In this document: positions 7,708 through 16,144 of the stretch, one piece after another
How positions within the stretch are numbered: the stretch's first letter is position 1
Layout: each line of letters opens with the position of its first letter
Source: Aporhodopirellula aestuarii
Lineage (GTDB): Bacteria; Planctomycetota; Planctomycetia; Pirellulales; Pirellulaceae
Assembly: GCF_023701485.1 (NCBI RefSeq)
Contig: NZ_JAMQBK010000088.1
Location: 1 to 64,000, forward strand
Reading direction: 5' to 3'
DNA: 64,000 nucleotides
Made by a program: the position numbers and the translations under genes
The notes under the pieces: generated by a model
The model's database searches: none
What the model was told of the DNA's origin: nothing
The model's input: only the letters and a program-made list of their open reading frames with translations

Positions 7708-8838
7708 ATGAACCTCACTCGATATTGGGTCGTCTGCATGATGGTGTTGTTCTCAACGCATCTGTTGGTCGCCGATGAGGTTGACGAAGCGTCCAAGCCG
7801 TTTATCCATCCAGGGTTGTTGCACACGACCGAGGAACTCGCGTTCGTCAAAGAACGAATTAGCAACGCGGAAGAGCCTTGGAAGTCGGCATGGGATCGAT
7901 TACGGGCATCGAGTCCGGCATCGCTCGAACACGTCCCCGTGCCATACGCAAAGGTGGTGCGGGGGCCGTACAACAACCCGAACATAGGAAGTTCGGAAAT
8001 GGCGAGTGACGCGTCAGCGGCATACACGCATGCACTGCAGTGGTGTCTTACCGGAGAGAAAGCTCACTCTGAAAAGGCGATTGAAATTCTCAACGCGTGG
8101 TCATCCACCCTGGAGGTCGTGTCTGGTCACGACACAAAACTGCTGATCGGAATGATGGGCGTTAAGTTTTGTAACGCTGCCGAATTGATCCGCCATACCG
8201 ATGCCGGTTGGCTGCCCGCCGATCAAGACAAGTTTGAGCGGATGTTGCGGGAGATCTTTTATCCCGCGATTCAAGATTTCTATCCCACGGCGAACGGGAA
8301 TTGGGACGCTTCGATGATTCAGACGATGATCGCTATGGGAGTGTTCCTGGATGATCGCGAGATGTTCGACCGTGCGGTGGATTACTATTTACACGGGGAA
8401 GGAAATGGCGCCGTTCGAAATTACTTCAACGAATTTGGCGAGTGCCAGGAAAGTGGTCGCGACCAGGCACATACCCAAATGGGGATTGGATTCCTCGGCT
8501 GCGCCTGCGAGATGGCGTGGAAGCAGGGAGTCGATTTGTATGGCGCGTACGACAACCGACTTGCATTGGGGTTTGAATACACCGCACGGTACAACCTCGG
8601 TGAAGACGTGCCGTACGAACCGTATCACAGCGTTGATGGCCGGTACCACTATCGACGCATCTCATCGGATTCACGCGGTCGTTTCTCGCCGATCTACGAT
8701 CGTGTTGTCTATCATTACCGCGACCGCGTTGGGCTCGATATGCCGTATAGCGAGCGGGCTGCCCTGAAAACTCGAACAAAAGATCGATCCGGCGCACACG
8801 TGGGGTGGGGGAATTTGATGTTTGTCGGTTTGCCGTAA
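7708..8838 (+). CDS. Secreted polysaccharide lyase, alginate lyase/PL38-like
   Basis: From the ATG at 7708 (GAAGAG at 7696-7701 as ribosome site) the product is 376 residues, with a signal peptide (YWVVCMMVLFSTHLLVADE). The frame extends 51 bases upstream but that would precede the signal peptide. The alpha-helical domain fits the alginate_lyase fold: NGNWDASMIQTMIAMG near 196-211 and CQESGRDQAHTQMG near 246-259 hold the conserved Asn, Arg, Gln and His expected around the active site. Members of PL38 cleave glucuronan or alginate by beta-elimination in the periplasm or outside. The uronate catabolism genes at 322-2356 and the CE15 esterase at 18924 agree with a glucuronic-acid substrate, which is an inference. 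Confidence 0.8.
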   Translation: MNLTRYWVVCMMVLFSTHLLVADEVDEASKPFIHPGLLHTTEELAFVKERISNAEEPWKSAWDRLRASSPASLEHVPVPYAKVVRGPYNNPNIGSSEMASDASAAYTHALQWCLTGEKAHSEKAIEILNAWSSTLEVVSGHDTKLLIGMMGVKFCNAAELIRHTDAGWLPADQDKFERMLREIFYPAIQDFYPTANGNWDASMIQTMIAMGVFLDDREMFDRAVDYYLHGEGNGAVRNYFNEFGECQESGRDQAHTQMGIGFLGCACEMAWKQGVDLYGAYDNRLALGFEYTARYNLGEDVPYEPYHSVDGRYHYRRISSDSRGRFSPIYDRVVYHYRDRVGLDMPYSERAALKTRTKDRSGAHVGWGNLMFVGLP

Positions 8839-8864
8839 GCTCTCGCCTCTTCGTCTTGGCAGCG

Positions 8865-9164
8865 TTAGGCTTCCTTTGCGATTTCAAAACCCGCCTGTTT
8901 CGCATGCTCGACGATGGGGTCGGCGAATCGATTGATGTCGCTCACCACGACGCGTGTGTTTGGGGGCAAATCAGAGGCTCGATAGACGCGACCCGTCGCA
9001 TCTTCGACCAATACCGGACGTTGGTCACTGACTTCTTGATGTTCGTCGCTGAGGACGCCGGTTCTGGCAATGTCCGTGTCGGTGCCTGACGCGTTGTCGT
9101 TGGTTCGCAGGCCGGCATCATGTGAAAACGCGGTGTGTCGCCAGTGAACATTGAGTGTGGACAT
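8865..9164 (-). CDS. Small hypothetical protein
   Basis: A 99-residue protein with no recognised domain. The C-terminal half (VEDATGRVYRASDLPPNTRVVVSD, split here by its Pro-Pro turn) has the look of a short folded beta-alpha unit; the N-terminal half is polar and probably flexible. It lies convergent with the lyase gene (26-base gap) and downstream of the FRG-domain gene on the same strand. The opposite strand also has an open frame here, but the amino-acid makeup of this one is more protein-like. I cannot propose a function. Confidence 0.5.
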   Translation of the reverse strand: MSTLNVHWRHTAFSHDAGLRTNDNASGTDTDIARTGVLSDEHQEVSDQRPVLVEDATGRVYRASDLPPNTRVVVSDINRFADPIVEHAKQAGFEIAKEA

Positions 9165-9328
9165 CGATCATTGCCTCTGATATTCGAGAAATCACCGTTC
9201 GGCACGCTGATCGTGATCCGCACGCATGAAACGTTGTGAGGATGACGATCGGCGAAACACGGTTTGCTGGGAATTGTTCGTTTGTATGACAGACGAACGG
9301 TTGCAAATCGCAGGCCAATTCAGGGTGT

Positions 9329-10123
9329 CTACACGGGAGGCGATTTGGGGCTGTAGTGTCGACGTAGCCATCGACTCAGGCCTTCCAGCCCAGGAAACAA
9401 CACACGTTCGGTGATGTTGCATTGATCCAGCTTGTCGCGGATCTCCCACTTCAAGGCAGCGGGGATCACAATTTTGGAGCAGAGTTGGGGATGTTCGGCG
9501 ATCCAAGTATCCAGACCTAGGGTGGCGTTTGACATGACCGAAAAGAGTGCATACTGATTGACGATTCGGTCGTCCATTGACGGCGGTTCCAAGAACAACA
9601 GAAAAGGTTCCTCGGACATCCGATCCAGTTCCTCTAACGACGAAACAATTTGGTTGAGCATGTCGGTCGTGAACGTGTTGGCGCCTTCTTTCTGTAACGC
9701 TTGGTGAATCGATGCTGGTAGGAGTTTGTGGGGTCGTTCGTAATCGATCCGCCAAATGGCTCCATCGAGATCTCCTTTTTCTGTGCTCGCGGTCGCGAAA
9801 TGAGCTGCGATCAGTGGTGAGTGGGTCCAGTCCAACAGACGCGTGGGCAAGCCGTGGTGTTGGGCCAGTGCTAGCCAATGCCAATACGAGTCACGGGCCA
9901 TCACGTTCCGGTGCGCGTACTTTTTAAAGTTGCGGAGCAAGTGCTGTTCGAGTCGGTCGAACGCTCCTCCCATTCGGATCAACGTGGTGTCGAGGGGATA
10001 GGATGCGTCGGACAATCCTCGAAAGGCACACGAGGATCGAAAGCGTCCCAATTGATCATTCCAGGCGCCATCGAGTAGCAAATCTTGAAGATGTGTCCAG
10101 TTTTCAGCCGTTTCGATACGCAC
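9329..10123 (-). CDS. FRG-domain protein
   Basis: A 264-residue cytosolic protein with the FRG domain, named for its Phe-Arg-Gly motif, here at 34-36 (CAFRGLSD). The second conserved block, LAQHHGLPTRLLDWTHSP at 86-103, is textbook for the family, followed by a region (IDYERP) usual for it. No signal peptide or membrane segment. The biochemical role of FRG domains is unknown; they are often found in accessory or defence-related loci, but nothing next to this gene is a known defence partner, so no role is claimed. Confidence 0.85.
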   Translation of the reverse strand: MRIETAENWTHLQDLLLDGAWNDQLGRFRSSCAFRGLSDASYPLDTTLIRMGGAFDRLEQHLLRNFKKYAHRNVMARDSYWHWLALAQHHGLPTRLLDWTHSPLIAAHFATASTEKGDLDGAIWRIDYERPHKLLPASIHQALQKEGANTFTTDMLNQIVSSLEELDRMSEEPFLLFLEPPSMDDRIVNQYALFSVMSNATLGLDTWIAEHPQLCSKIVIPAALKWEIRDKLDQCNITERVLFPGLEGLSRWLRRHYSPKSPPV

Positions 10124-10575
10124 ACGTCCACTCCCGCTGCCAATCCCAAGTCCGAAGTCTCGTCCGATCTTATCCGATGGATATCCTCACGGCAGGGCAC
10201 GCCCCAAAATTAGATCGTGGCATCACGTCGGGGTGAGTGGCAAACTTGATGCTCACCTGAAAACATCTGATGTGTAGTCGGCTCAATGCGGGTGCGTTCC
10301 GCATGGACGCGATGTTTGGTTGCTCGATCTACAGGTTTTCCGACAAGACCGTGTGAGGGTGCAAATCGGCGGATAAAGGTGGTTGTGCTGTCGATTTAAT
10401 TGAAGGGCTGGACGATGTTCAAACACAATGAGCAAGCGATTACGTCCGCCATGAACGCAAACAGACCAGCCTTTGTGGGGCTGGTCTGACGAGCTTAAGT
10501 CTTTCGTTTCGCCGAGTCGTCGAGAGACTCGGTGACGAGTTCACCAGGGCGTCATTGCCGAGGTGTTTTTTCGGA
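10124..10575. other. Non-coding stretch upstream of the FRG gene and downstream of DUF1559
   Basis: About 450 bases without a supportable gene. It holds the terminator-like hairpin at 10463-10487. The part nearest 10124 should contain the promoter of the leftward FRG gene but I cannot place it with confidence. Confidence 0.55.
10463..10487 (-). terminator. Terminator hairpin downstream of DUF1559 gene
   Basis: A perfect 9-bp stem (AGACCAGCC with GGCTGGTCT) closes a 7-base loop, 89 bases past the stop of the leftward DUF1559 gene. On the minus strand it is followed by GTTTGCGTT, a weak T tract, so termination is likely but not certain. Confidence 0.6.
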
Positions 10576-11787
10576 TTAGAAGTCTTCCGAGATGATTTCT
10601 CGAGAGGCTCGGGTCCCGAGTGAACCCCAGAGGCCGTATGGGCTCTTCTCACCTTTCTGCACTGGGGCGGCGGTTGCGTCGCCCGCCTCAATCGAGTCGG
10701 TGATGAACTTCACGGCCCCGTCGCCCATCAGGACGTGGGCACCGCCTTGGTGGCGGCTTGAGACGGAGGAGATTCCCTGCCCGTTGTCTCCACCTGTGGT
10801 GCACGTTGCTGAGTTAGGAGGCAAGACGGTATGGACCGCTGAGAACACCCAGCGCCCGTCCGCCCATCGCGATCCTCGGCTCTGGTTTCCCGCGAGCACA
10901 TTTTGCGTGCTGGGGTAAAACTGGGGCCGAGTCGGATCAGCCAAATCTTGACACTTCGAGGGAGTAAACAAGCTGCTGTAGTGCGCGCCTTGGGCTACCT
11001 CAGCAATCAGTTCTTGCTGTCCGACACTCGTTGCAATTTCGCCGGCAGCGATGGTGTTGGAAAGACCGTCCAGCACGTCGCGGAACTTCGTCACGTGTCG
11101 ACTCCAGAACATGCCTCGGTTGCTTCCGCGTACCCATGCGGCGACGTTTGGCAGGTCACTATTCGTTCGGGCAGCGAGGTCTTGGACGGCGTTCCAACCC
11201 GGCCATGCTGCGGTGCCGTTCCAGTCATAGTAATCGGTACGGTTTTTTCCGCCGGAGTGTGTCATGCGAGGGTTGTCACCGAGGGAGCACGCATAGTTGG
11301 TGCGTCCGAGGGAAGGCAGGCCGCGTCCCGGATCGCTTGGGCACCTGAAGGCGGGAATGTCCAACGCCCAAGGTTGAAAGCCGCCATACCAAGGTGCTGG
11401 GCCCATCGGTTGATATTGATCGCCTTCTGAGTCGACGCCGTTGGTGACTTGTTCCCAGATCGCTTGTTGTTCAATGAACGGGGTGACAGGAACGAGCCAG
11501 CTGAGCAGCAACGCATTATTCATGGCGTTGTTAGCGCTACCACGGGCATCTGTTCCCGACATGTTCGGCGGAATCTGTTTGTAGGCGGAATGGTAGTTGT
11601 GAATTGCCAGCCCGATTTGTTTGAAGTTGTTGCTGCAACTCATCCGCCGGGCTGCTTCCCGAGCCGCTTGGACGGCAGGCAACAGTAGGCCGACTAGAAC
11701 ACCGATGATGGCGATCACGACGAGCAGCTCGACGAGCGTGAAGCCTTTTGTGCTCGGGCGGTGTTTTGGATGCGGTAGTGTTTTCAT
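10576..11787 (-). CDS. DUF1559 pseudopilin-like protein
   Basis: A 403-residue member of the planctomycete DUF1559 family. It opens with a type IV pilin-like leader: basic residues, then GFTLVELLVVIAIIGVLVG, with predicted prepilin peptidase cleavage at Gly15/Phe16 before a single hydrophobic helix. The helix runs into the family's conserved RRMSCSNNFKQIGLA. The C-terminal block SSRHQGGAHVLMGDGAVKF is the usual family end. Function of these abundant surface or envelope proteins is unknown. The gene sits 130 bases downstream of a small lipoprotein gene on the same strand, an arrangement repeated at 36346-37756. Confidence 0.93.
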   Translation of the reverse strand: MKTLPHPKHRPSTKGFTLVELLVVIAIIGVLVGLLLPAVQAAREAARRMSCSNNFKQIGLAIHNYHSAYKQIPPNMSGTDARGSANNAMNNALLLSWLVPVTPFIEQQAIWEQVTNGVDSEGDQYQPMGPAPWYGGFQPWALDIPAFRCPSDPGRGLPSLGRTNYACSLGDNPRMTHSGGKNRTDYYDWNGTAAWPGWNAVQDLAARTNSDLPNVAAWVRGSNRGMFWSRHVTKFRDVLDGLSNTIAAGEIATSVGQQELIAEVAQGAHYSSLFTPSKCQDLADPTRPQFYPSTQNVLAGNQSRGSRWADGRWVFSAVHTVLPPNSATCTTGGDNGQGISSVSSRHQGGAHVLMGDGAVKFITDSIEAGDATAAPVQKGEKSPYGLWGSLGTRASREIISEDF

Positions 11788-11917
11788 GGTTTTTTACTCT
11801 CTTGAAATGCAAAGATGATTCGTTGTCAGCATCAATGTTGACGTGCTGAGATTGCTTTATCGCCCCATTTAAGATGGGCACAACGAGTGGTTGTCAAATG
11901 ACCCCGATGAACGCCTG

Positions 11918-12142
11918 TTAGGATCGGTTCATCGCTTCCTCTTCGGGGGTTGGCCCTGGCATATCTGTATCTTCCACGGAACTTTCAAACTCGGCTGAAA
12001 TTGCTTCGGCTTGAGCGTCCAGGTCTTCTCGGGATTGGCCTTCCAGCACGTCGACCGGTTGATTGGAGCCCCCGCAGCCGATGGTGCACGCCAATGGTGC
12101 GGAAACGAATAGGGCCAAGATGAGGTGTGCGATCGTTTTCAT
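11918..12142 (-). CDS. Small lipoprotein preceding DUF1559 gene
   Basis: A 74-residue protein with a hydrophobic signal (LILALFVSAPLACTIGC) and a lipobox-like IGC/G at residues 21-24, so Cys23 is the probable lipidated residue. The remaining ~50 residues are acidic (many Glu and Asp, ending PTPEEEAMNRS) and probably disordered. It precedes the DUF1559 gene in the same direction, so the two may form one transcript. A comparable acidic lipoprotein lies before the other DUF1559 gene at 36346. Partner function is inferred from that recurrence only. Confidence 0.75.
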   Translation of the reverse strand: MKTIAHLILALFVSAPLACTIGCGGSNQPVDVLEGQSREDLDAQAEAISAEFESSVEDTDMPGPTPEEEAMNRS

Positions 12143-12846
12143 GTGGGGGGGTCCTGCAGTGTTTTGATGCGCGTCGGAGGGGGGAGGGATTCTCGCTCTT
12201 TACCGGTGGGCGTAGTGTTCTGCGACGCGTCAATCAGTGTTGTTAAAGGTGTCCTCTATTACGTTAAACAAGCGGAATTCACGATCCTTAACACGGTGTC
12301 AGGGAATATTTGGAATTAATCCCACTTCAGCCGTTGTGAGTGGCGTTCTGATTCCCAAAGCGTCTATTGGAGACCTTGAAAAGGGAGTGGGCTCTTTTGT
12401 CGCGGTTGTGTTGTGCGCAGATGTAAGTTTGGGATGACTTGATGTGCAAAGGGGCCAGCGATGCTATTGCTTGCTCCCCTCTGTGGTGCGGGCTTTTTGC
12501 ATCGAATTGATACTGGTGAACAAGTGCTTCGTCGCCGCTAGGAAATGTATCGGAACGGCGCGAGCCGTTTGGTTTTGCAGCAAGTCTTGATACCGGCAAC
12601 GCCCAAGTGCTTTCGCTGGAGAACGCCACTTCTCATGTGGCTCACGTGGCTCGGACTCTCCGAGACCGAAAATTGCGGGCGTCACCCGCTTTCACAACCG
12701 CGGAGCGACTCAGCGACGTGAGAGGCGAAAACGCCTAAGAAGCGTTTGCGAAACGGTGTGCGTTGTTCGGTTCCACTTCGTGTTTGCAAGCGGACGAAGC
12801 ACTGTCGCAGACAGAAGTATGGGTGACCCCTTCGAGAGGCATTCAG
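12143..12846. other. Long non-coding stretch with a palindrome fragment
   Basis: About 700 bases between the leftward kinase gene's stop and the lipoprotein start, with no gene I can support. At 12551-12568 lies CGGAACGGCGCGAGCCGT, identical to one arm of the 60-bp palindromes at 18719 and 22541, so a decayed copy of that element is likely. The rest is unexplained. Confidence 0.55.
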
Positions 12847-14961
12847 CTATTGCTGTTCAACAACTTCGATGTCAGTCGTGTCTCGAAGAAGTGCCAGTTG
12901 GGCATCGGGAAACTGACCGGCGCTGACAATCACGCTGCGCAGGCTACGGCTTGGAACCAGCGGTGACAAATCAGTGACTTTGGTGTCGCGAATGTCGAGA
13001 TGGATGAGATCGAGATCACTGAGTTCCGTTAGATCGCTGATCTTGGTCCCTCGCACGTCGAGCATCTTCGGGTTGAGTGTGTAAAGAAGATTCACGCGGA
13101 CACCAGGCGGCCACGGCGATGAGAGGGTGCGGACGAGTGATCGAACATTCCCGCGAAGGCGCAGTGCGTGCGTGACCGCGTCGTAATTCAATTCCAGGTC
13201 ATCTGGCTCGTGATTATTGATCAGGACCCATGAACGAACAATTTTGACACGGTCTTCGATTGGACGTGGGTATTGCAGGTCATAGATCAGCATCTTTTCA
13301 GCCAAAGGGGCTCGAAACCGGCTGGAATGGCAAAGGTCGCTGATCAACTGTACAAAATCCGGCGTGGCAAGAAAATTATTCGTGTGCACCTTCTCGTTGT
13401 ATTCTCGAGCAAAGTCAGCCAGATCGGGCTCGACTCCCTTTTCTTCATCGAGCAGTTGAGTTGCTGATGGGAAATCTTGTTTCAGAAAGTACAGCCAAAA
13501 CTTCTTGTGCCATACACGAGACTCCGGTGGGGGCTCGTTCGATAGCACCGCGTCGATGTGCTGCATCGACAGTTCGACTGTCGTTGCAAAGGTGTCCTGT
13601 GGGATCAATGGGATGCTGGTTAGATCGTCTGACAAGGCCACCGCCGATTGGACTTGCGCTTTGAGTCGTTCTTCGGACTTGTTTTTCTCGACGACGTACA
13701 TTGCGAGTGAGTCTTCCGCCCTTCTCTGTGCGAGTTCAGCGTTTTTCTGTGCGACGGTTGCCAGCGCGCGTTCGGTGTCGGCGCGGATCCATGCCCTTTC
13801 CGCATCGGCACGAGCGGCGACAGCGGTTTGATGTTTCTGCCGTAGTTGCGTGATAAAGAAGGCCGCACATAGCAGGAGGATTGTGACCGCTCCTAGTGCC
13901 ACGGCACAAACATCGCGGTGACGACGCCAGAACAAACCGATTTCACGCAAGACACTGCTTTGTTCCACCGACGCGCTGTATCCGGCCAGAAAGCGAGAAA
14001 TGTCTTCTTGCAAACAATTGACGTCTGCGTAGCGATCGGCGGGGGTGTTTGCGGTCGCTTTGTCGATCATGGCTAACAATGCCGAATCGATCGGTGGACG
14101 TGATTTGCGGAACGTCGAAATTGAATCGAGTGTCACGACCTCGCAAAGAACGCAGCCGAGTGCGTAGATGTCCATTTGCGGTGTCTTGCGAGCGCGACGA
14201 TCCTTTTGTTCGGGCGACATGTATGTGGGTGTCCCCTTCACCGCATCGAGCAGCGGACCGTACAAATCAGGGTCGAGAAACACTTCCGAATCGTGCTGCG
14301 AGTCGTCGCTCGGCATGACAACGCCCAAGCCCCAATCGCAAACTTGGGTCTCGCCAAATTCGCCGATCTGAATGTTTTCAGGCTTAATGTCGAGATGCAA
14401 CACGCGTTGTGAATGGGCGTACGCGATCGCTTCGCAGACCCGCATGAAGAGCATCAATCGCTTTCGCAGCGTGAATCGATCGCGTTCCCTGCCGTGTCTA
14501 AGTTCGTCCAGTACGGCCCGCAGCGAACGTCCCTGTTTGAACTCCATCGTAAAGAACGGACGCCCTTCGGAGTCAACGTCCATATCGAAGAGGTTGATGA
14601 TGCAGGGGTGTTTCAAGCGGCCGGTGAGGTGTGCTTCCCGCAAGAACGCGTCGTATTGATCGTGGGAGAATTTCGGTAGAGGTTTGGCCAACGCGACATG
14701 GCGTACCGTTTTGGCGTCGTAGACACGGAAGACCTCTTTCATTCCTCCCCGGCCGATTAATTCGGGGTTTTGATATCGGTCCTCGATTTTAAGGATAGCC
14801 GTGTACAGCGGGCAGATGTCACCAAGCGCGGAATGTTCGTCGATTTCGTCTGCGGAGATCTCGTTGGATGCCTCGTACAGGAGTTTTGCGAGGGGATCGA
14901 TTCGGCTGAACGCCTCCTCTGAGGTTTCATCCCAGGAATCATGAGAGAGATCAGATTTCAT
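12847..14961 (-). CDS. Membrane serine/threonine protein kinase with LRR-like C-terminus
   Basis: A 704-residue kinase. The N-terminal kinase domain (about 64-327) has the glycine loop GRGGMKEV at 70-77, ATP lysine Lys93, catalytic Asp191 in HLDIKPEN, DWG at 209-211 in place of DFG, and SPEQ at 249-252. Because the residue before Asp191 is Leu rather than Arg, it is a non-RD kinase. A transmembrane helix follows at about 351-371, then a coiled coil rich in Ala, Arg and Glu, a region without known motifs, and near the C-terminus repeats of the LDVRGTKISDLTEL kind like bacterial leucine-rich repeats. It starts four bases inside the upstream ECF sigma factor gene (ATGA), so the pair is coupled; such sigma/kinase pairs are common in planctomycetes and the kinase may control the sigma factor. 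Confidence 0.92.
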   Translation of the reverse strand: MKSDLSHDSWDETSEEAFSRIDPLAKLLYEASNEISADEIDEHSALGDICPLYTAILKIEDRYQNPELIGRGGMKEVFRVYDAKTVRHVALAKPLPKFSHDQYDAFLREAHLTGRLKHPCIINLFDMDVDSEGRPFFTMEFKQGRSLRAVLDELRHGRERDRFTLRKRLMLFMRVCEAIAYAHSQRVLHLDIKPENIQIGEFGETQVCDWGLGVVMPSDDSQHDSEVFLDPDLYGPLLDAVKGTPTYMSPEQKDRRARKTPQMDIYALGCVLCEVVTLDSISTFRKSRPPIDSALLAMIDKATANTPADRYADVNCLQEDISRFLAGYSASVEQSSVLREIGLFWRRHRDVCAVALGAVTILLLCAAFFITQLRQKHQTAVAARADAERAWIRADTERALATVAQKNAELAQRRAEDSLAMYVVEKNKSEERLKAQVQSAVALSDDLTSIPLIPQDTFATTVELSMQHIDAVLSNEPPPESRVWHKKFWLYFLKQDFPSATQLLDEEKGVEPDLADFAREYNEKVHTNNFLATPDFVQLISDLCHSSRFRAPLAEKMLIYDLQYPRPIEDRVKIVRSWVLINNHEPDDLELNYDAVTHALRLRGNVRSLVRTLSSPWPPGVRVNLLYTLNPKMLDVRGTKISDLTELSDLDLIHLDIRDTKVTDLSPLVPSRSLRSVIVSAGQFPDAQLALLRDTTDIEVVEQQ

Positions 14962-15575
14962 TCTGGTGAGTCCGGGAATTCGAGTTGTTCTCGCAACAGT
15001 TTAACTTCATGAGCGAGTCGTTTCTTGACACGATTCTTCAGCACATAAACGCTTTGAACGCTCACGCCTAAGTCCTCGCTGATCTTTGCCGATGACTCGC
15101 CTTCGGTACTCCGCAGAAATACTTCGATCGCATTCCCCGAGAAGACCTGTTTCATTCGGTTCATGGCAAGCCGGACGACGTGCGTTTGCCATTCCGCTTC
15201 AATCCGCTGTTCCAATTCGGGATCTTCGTAAGGCAGGTTTTCCAGTTCGTCGACATCGGTGCCACCCACCCGCTCGGCACGCTTGCGTTTCCAGTAGTCA
15301 TTATGAGCGACATTGAGAATCAAACGTGTCAGCCAGGTTCGAAAACGAGCACGCGTTTCGACGCGACGATAATTCTCCAATTCCTGCCAAACACGCGAAA
15401 GGACTTGTTGGGATACGTCATCCACATCCGACGGGGAGGTGCCCATCCCGATCAAGAACCGGCGAATGAACGGTTCGTAATATCGCAGCAATTCATTCCA
15501 GTCGGGATGGTCCTTCCCGGACTGTGCCCGTTCCAGCAAGGTAATCCGAGTCGGCAGGTTTCTAGACGAATTCAT
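14958..15575 (-). CDS. ECF-type RNA polymerase sigma factor
   Basis: From the ATG at 15575 this is a 205-residue sigma-70 family protein; an in-frame start at 15656 would add 27 residues with no family character. Region 2 is visible in DVDDVSQQVLSRVWQEL and the WLTRLILNVAHNDYWKRK segment, region 4 in the C-terminal helix-turn-helix (SSAKISEDLGVSVQSVYVLK). The gene overlaps the downstream membrane kinase gene by 4 bases. The family guides RNA polymerase to a dedicated set of promoters; the signal would presumably come through the kinase. No anti-sigma factor gene is adjacent, in keeping with kinase-linked ECF groups. Confidence 0.92.
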   Translation of the reverse strand: MNSSRNLPTRITLLERAQSGKDHPDWNELLRYYEPFIRRFLIGMGTSPSDVDDVSQQVLSRVWQELENYRRVETRARFRTWLTRLILNVAHNDYWKRKRAERVGGTDVDELENLPYEDPELEQRIEAEWQTHVVRLAMNRMKQVFSGNAIEVFLRSTEGESSAKISEDLGVSVQSVYVLKNRVKKRLAHEVKLLREQLEFPDSPE

Positions 15576-16144
15576 TGGGCCGACAGGGACGGGCTCACGG
15601 TTTTTCGAATCATGCTTGGTCGCCGAAAACACCACCACGTTGGGAGCAACGGACACGAATTTCGCCTCGCCAAGCGGGGGCAGCGGCTGGGTTCACGCAA
15701 CCGGGTAACTCATTATAGCTCACGCGACGCATCGGCTCGGCATCGAGGTGGTCGGTCGATCTGGAGGCGAAACGCCTGTCCTCACTATCTGAAATTTAAT
15801 AATTCTAGTGAAGCTGGGTGTTCGTCCCAGCACCGTACGGCGTTGGCTGGCGACATGCGACGACACCCTACAATTGTCATCAATCAGAGATCCCTCGCCA
15901 TCCCGCTGGCGCGGCAAGACAGGGTGCACATTCTAGACTCTGTAATTCTTTCACTCAACGTTGATCCGAGTCACCCCGCGCAGTCTGCTGCGTTGTGGCT
16001 CGTGACCATTCGGTAGTGTTACCCGTTGCGAGTTTCGGTGAGCACAATCCTAGCCCGACGGGGGCGTGTGTCCCGCCGCGAGTGAATAGGGCGAATCGCC
16101 TGCGGCGTGTGTTGCGGGAAGACAGATTCCGCCCCCACGGTTAG
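15576..16144. other. Non-coding stretch
   Basis: No supportable gene on either strand. It should contain the promoter of the leftward sigma-factor operon near 15576-15700. Around 16055-16136 there is an inverted arrangement (GACGGGGGCG ... CGCCCCCAC) around a GC-rich core, which may be another decayed palindromic element or the end of the leftward phosphotransferase transcript. Confidence 0.5.

Noticed and set aside
15180-16016. A 278-codon rightward frame spanning the sigma factor start and intergenic DNA
   Set aside because: Half is antisense to a sigma factor with clear regions 2 and 4; remaining part has no domain.
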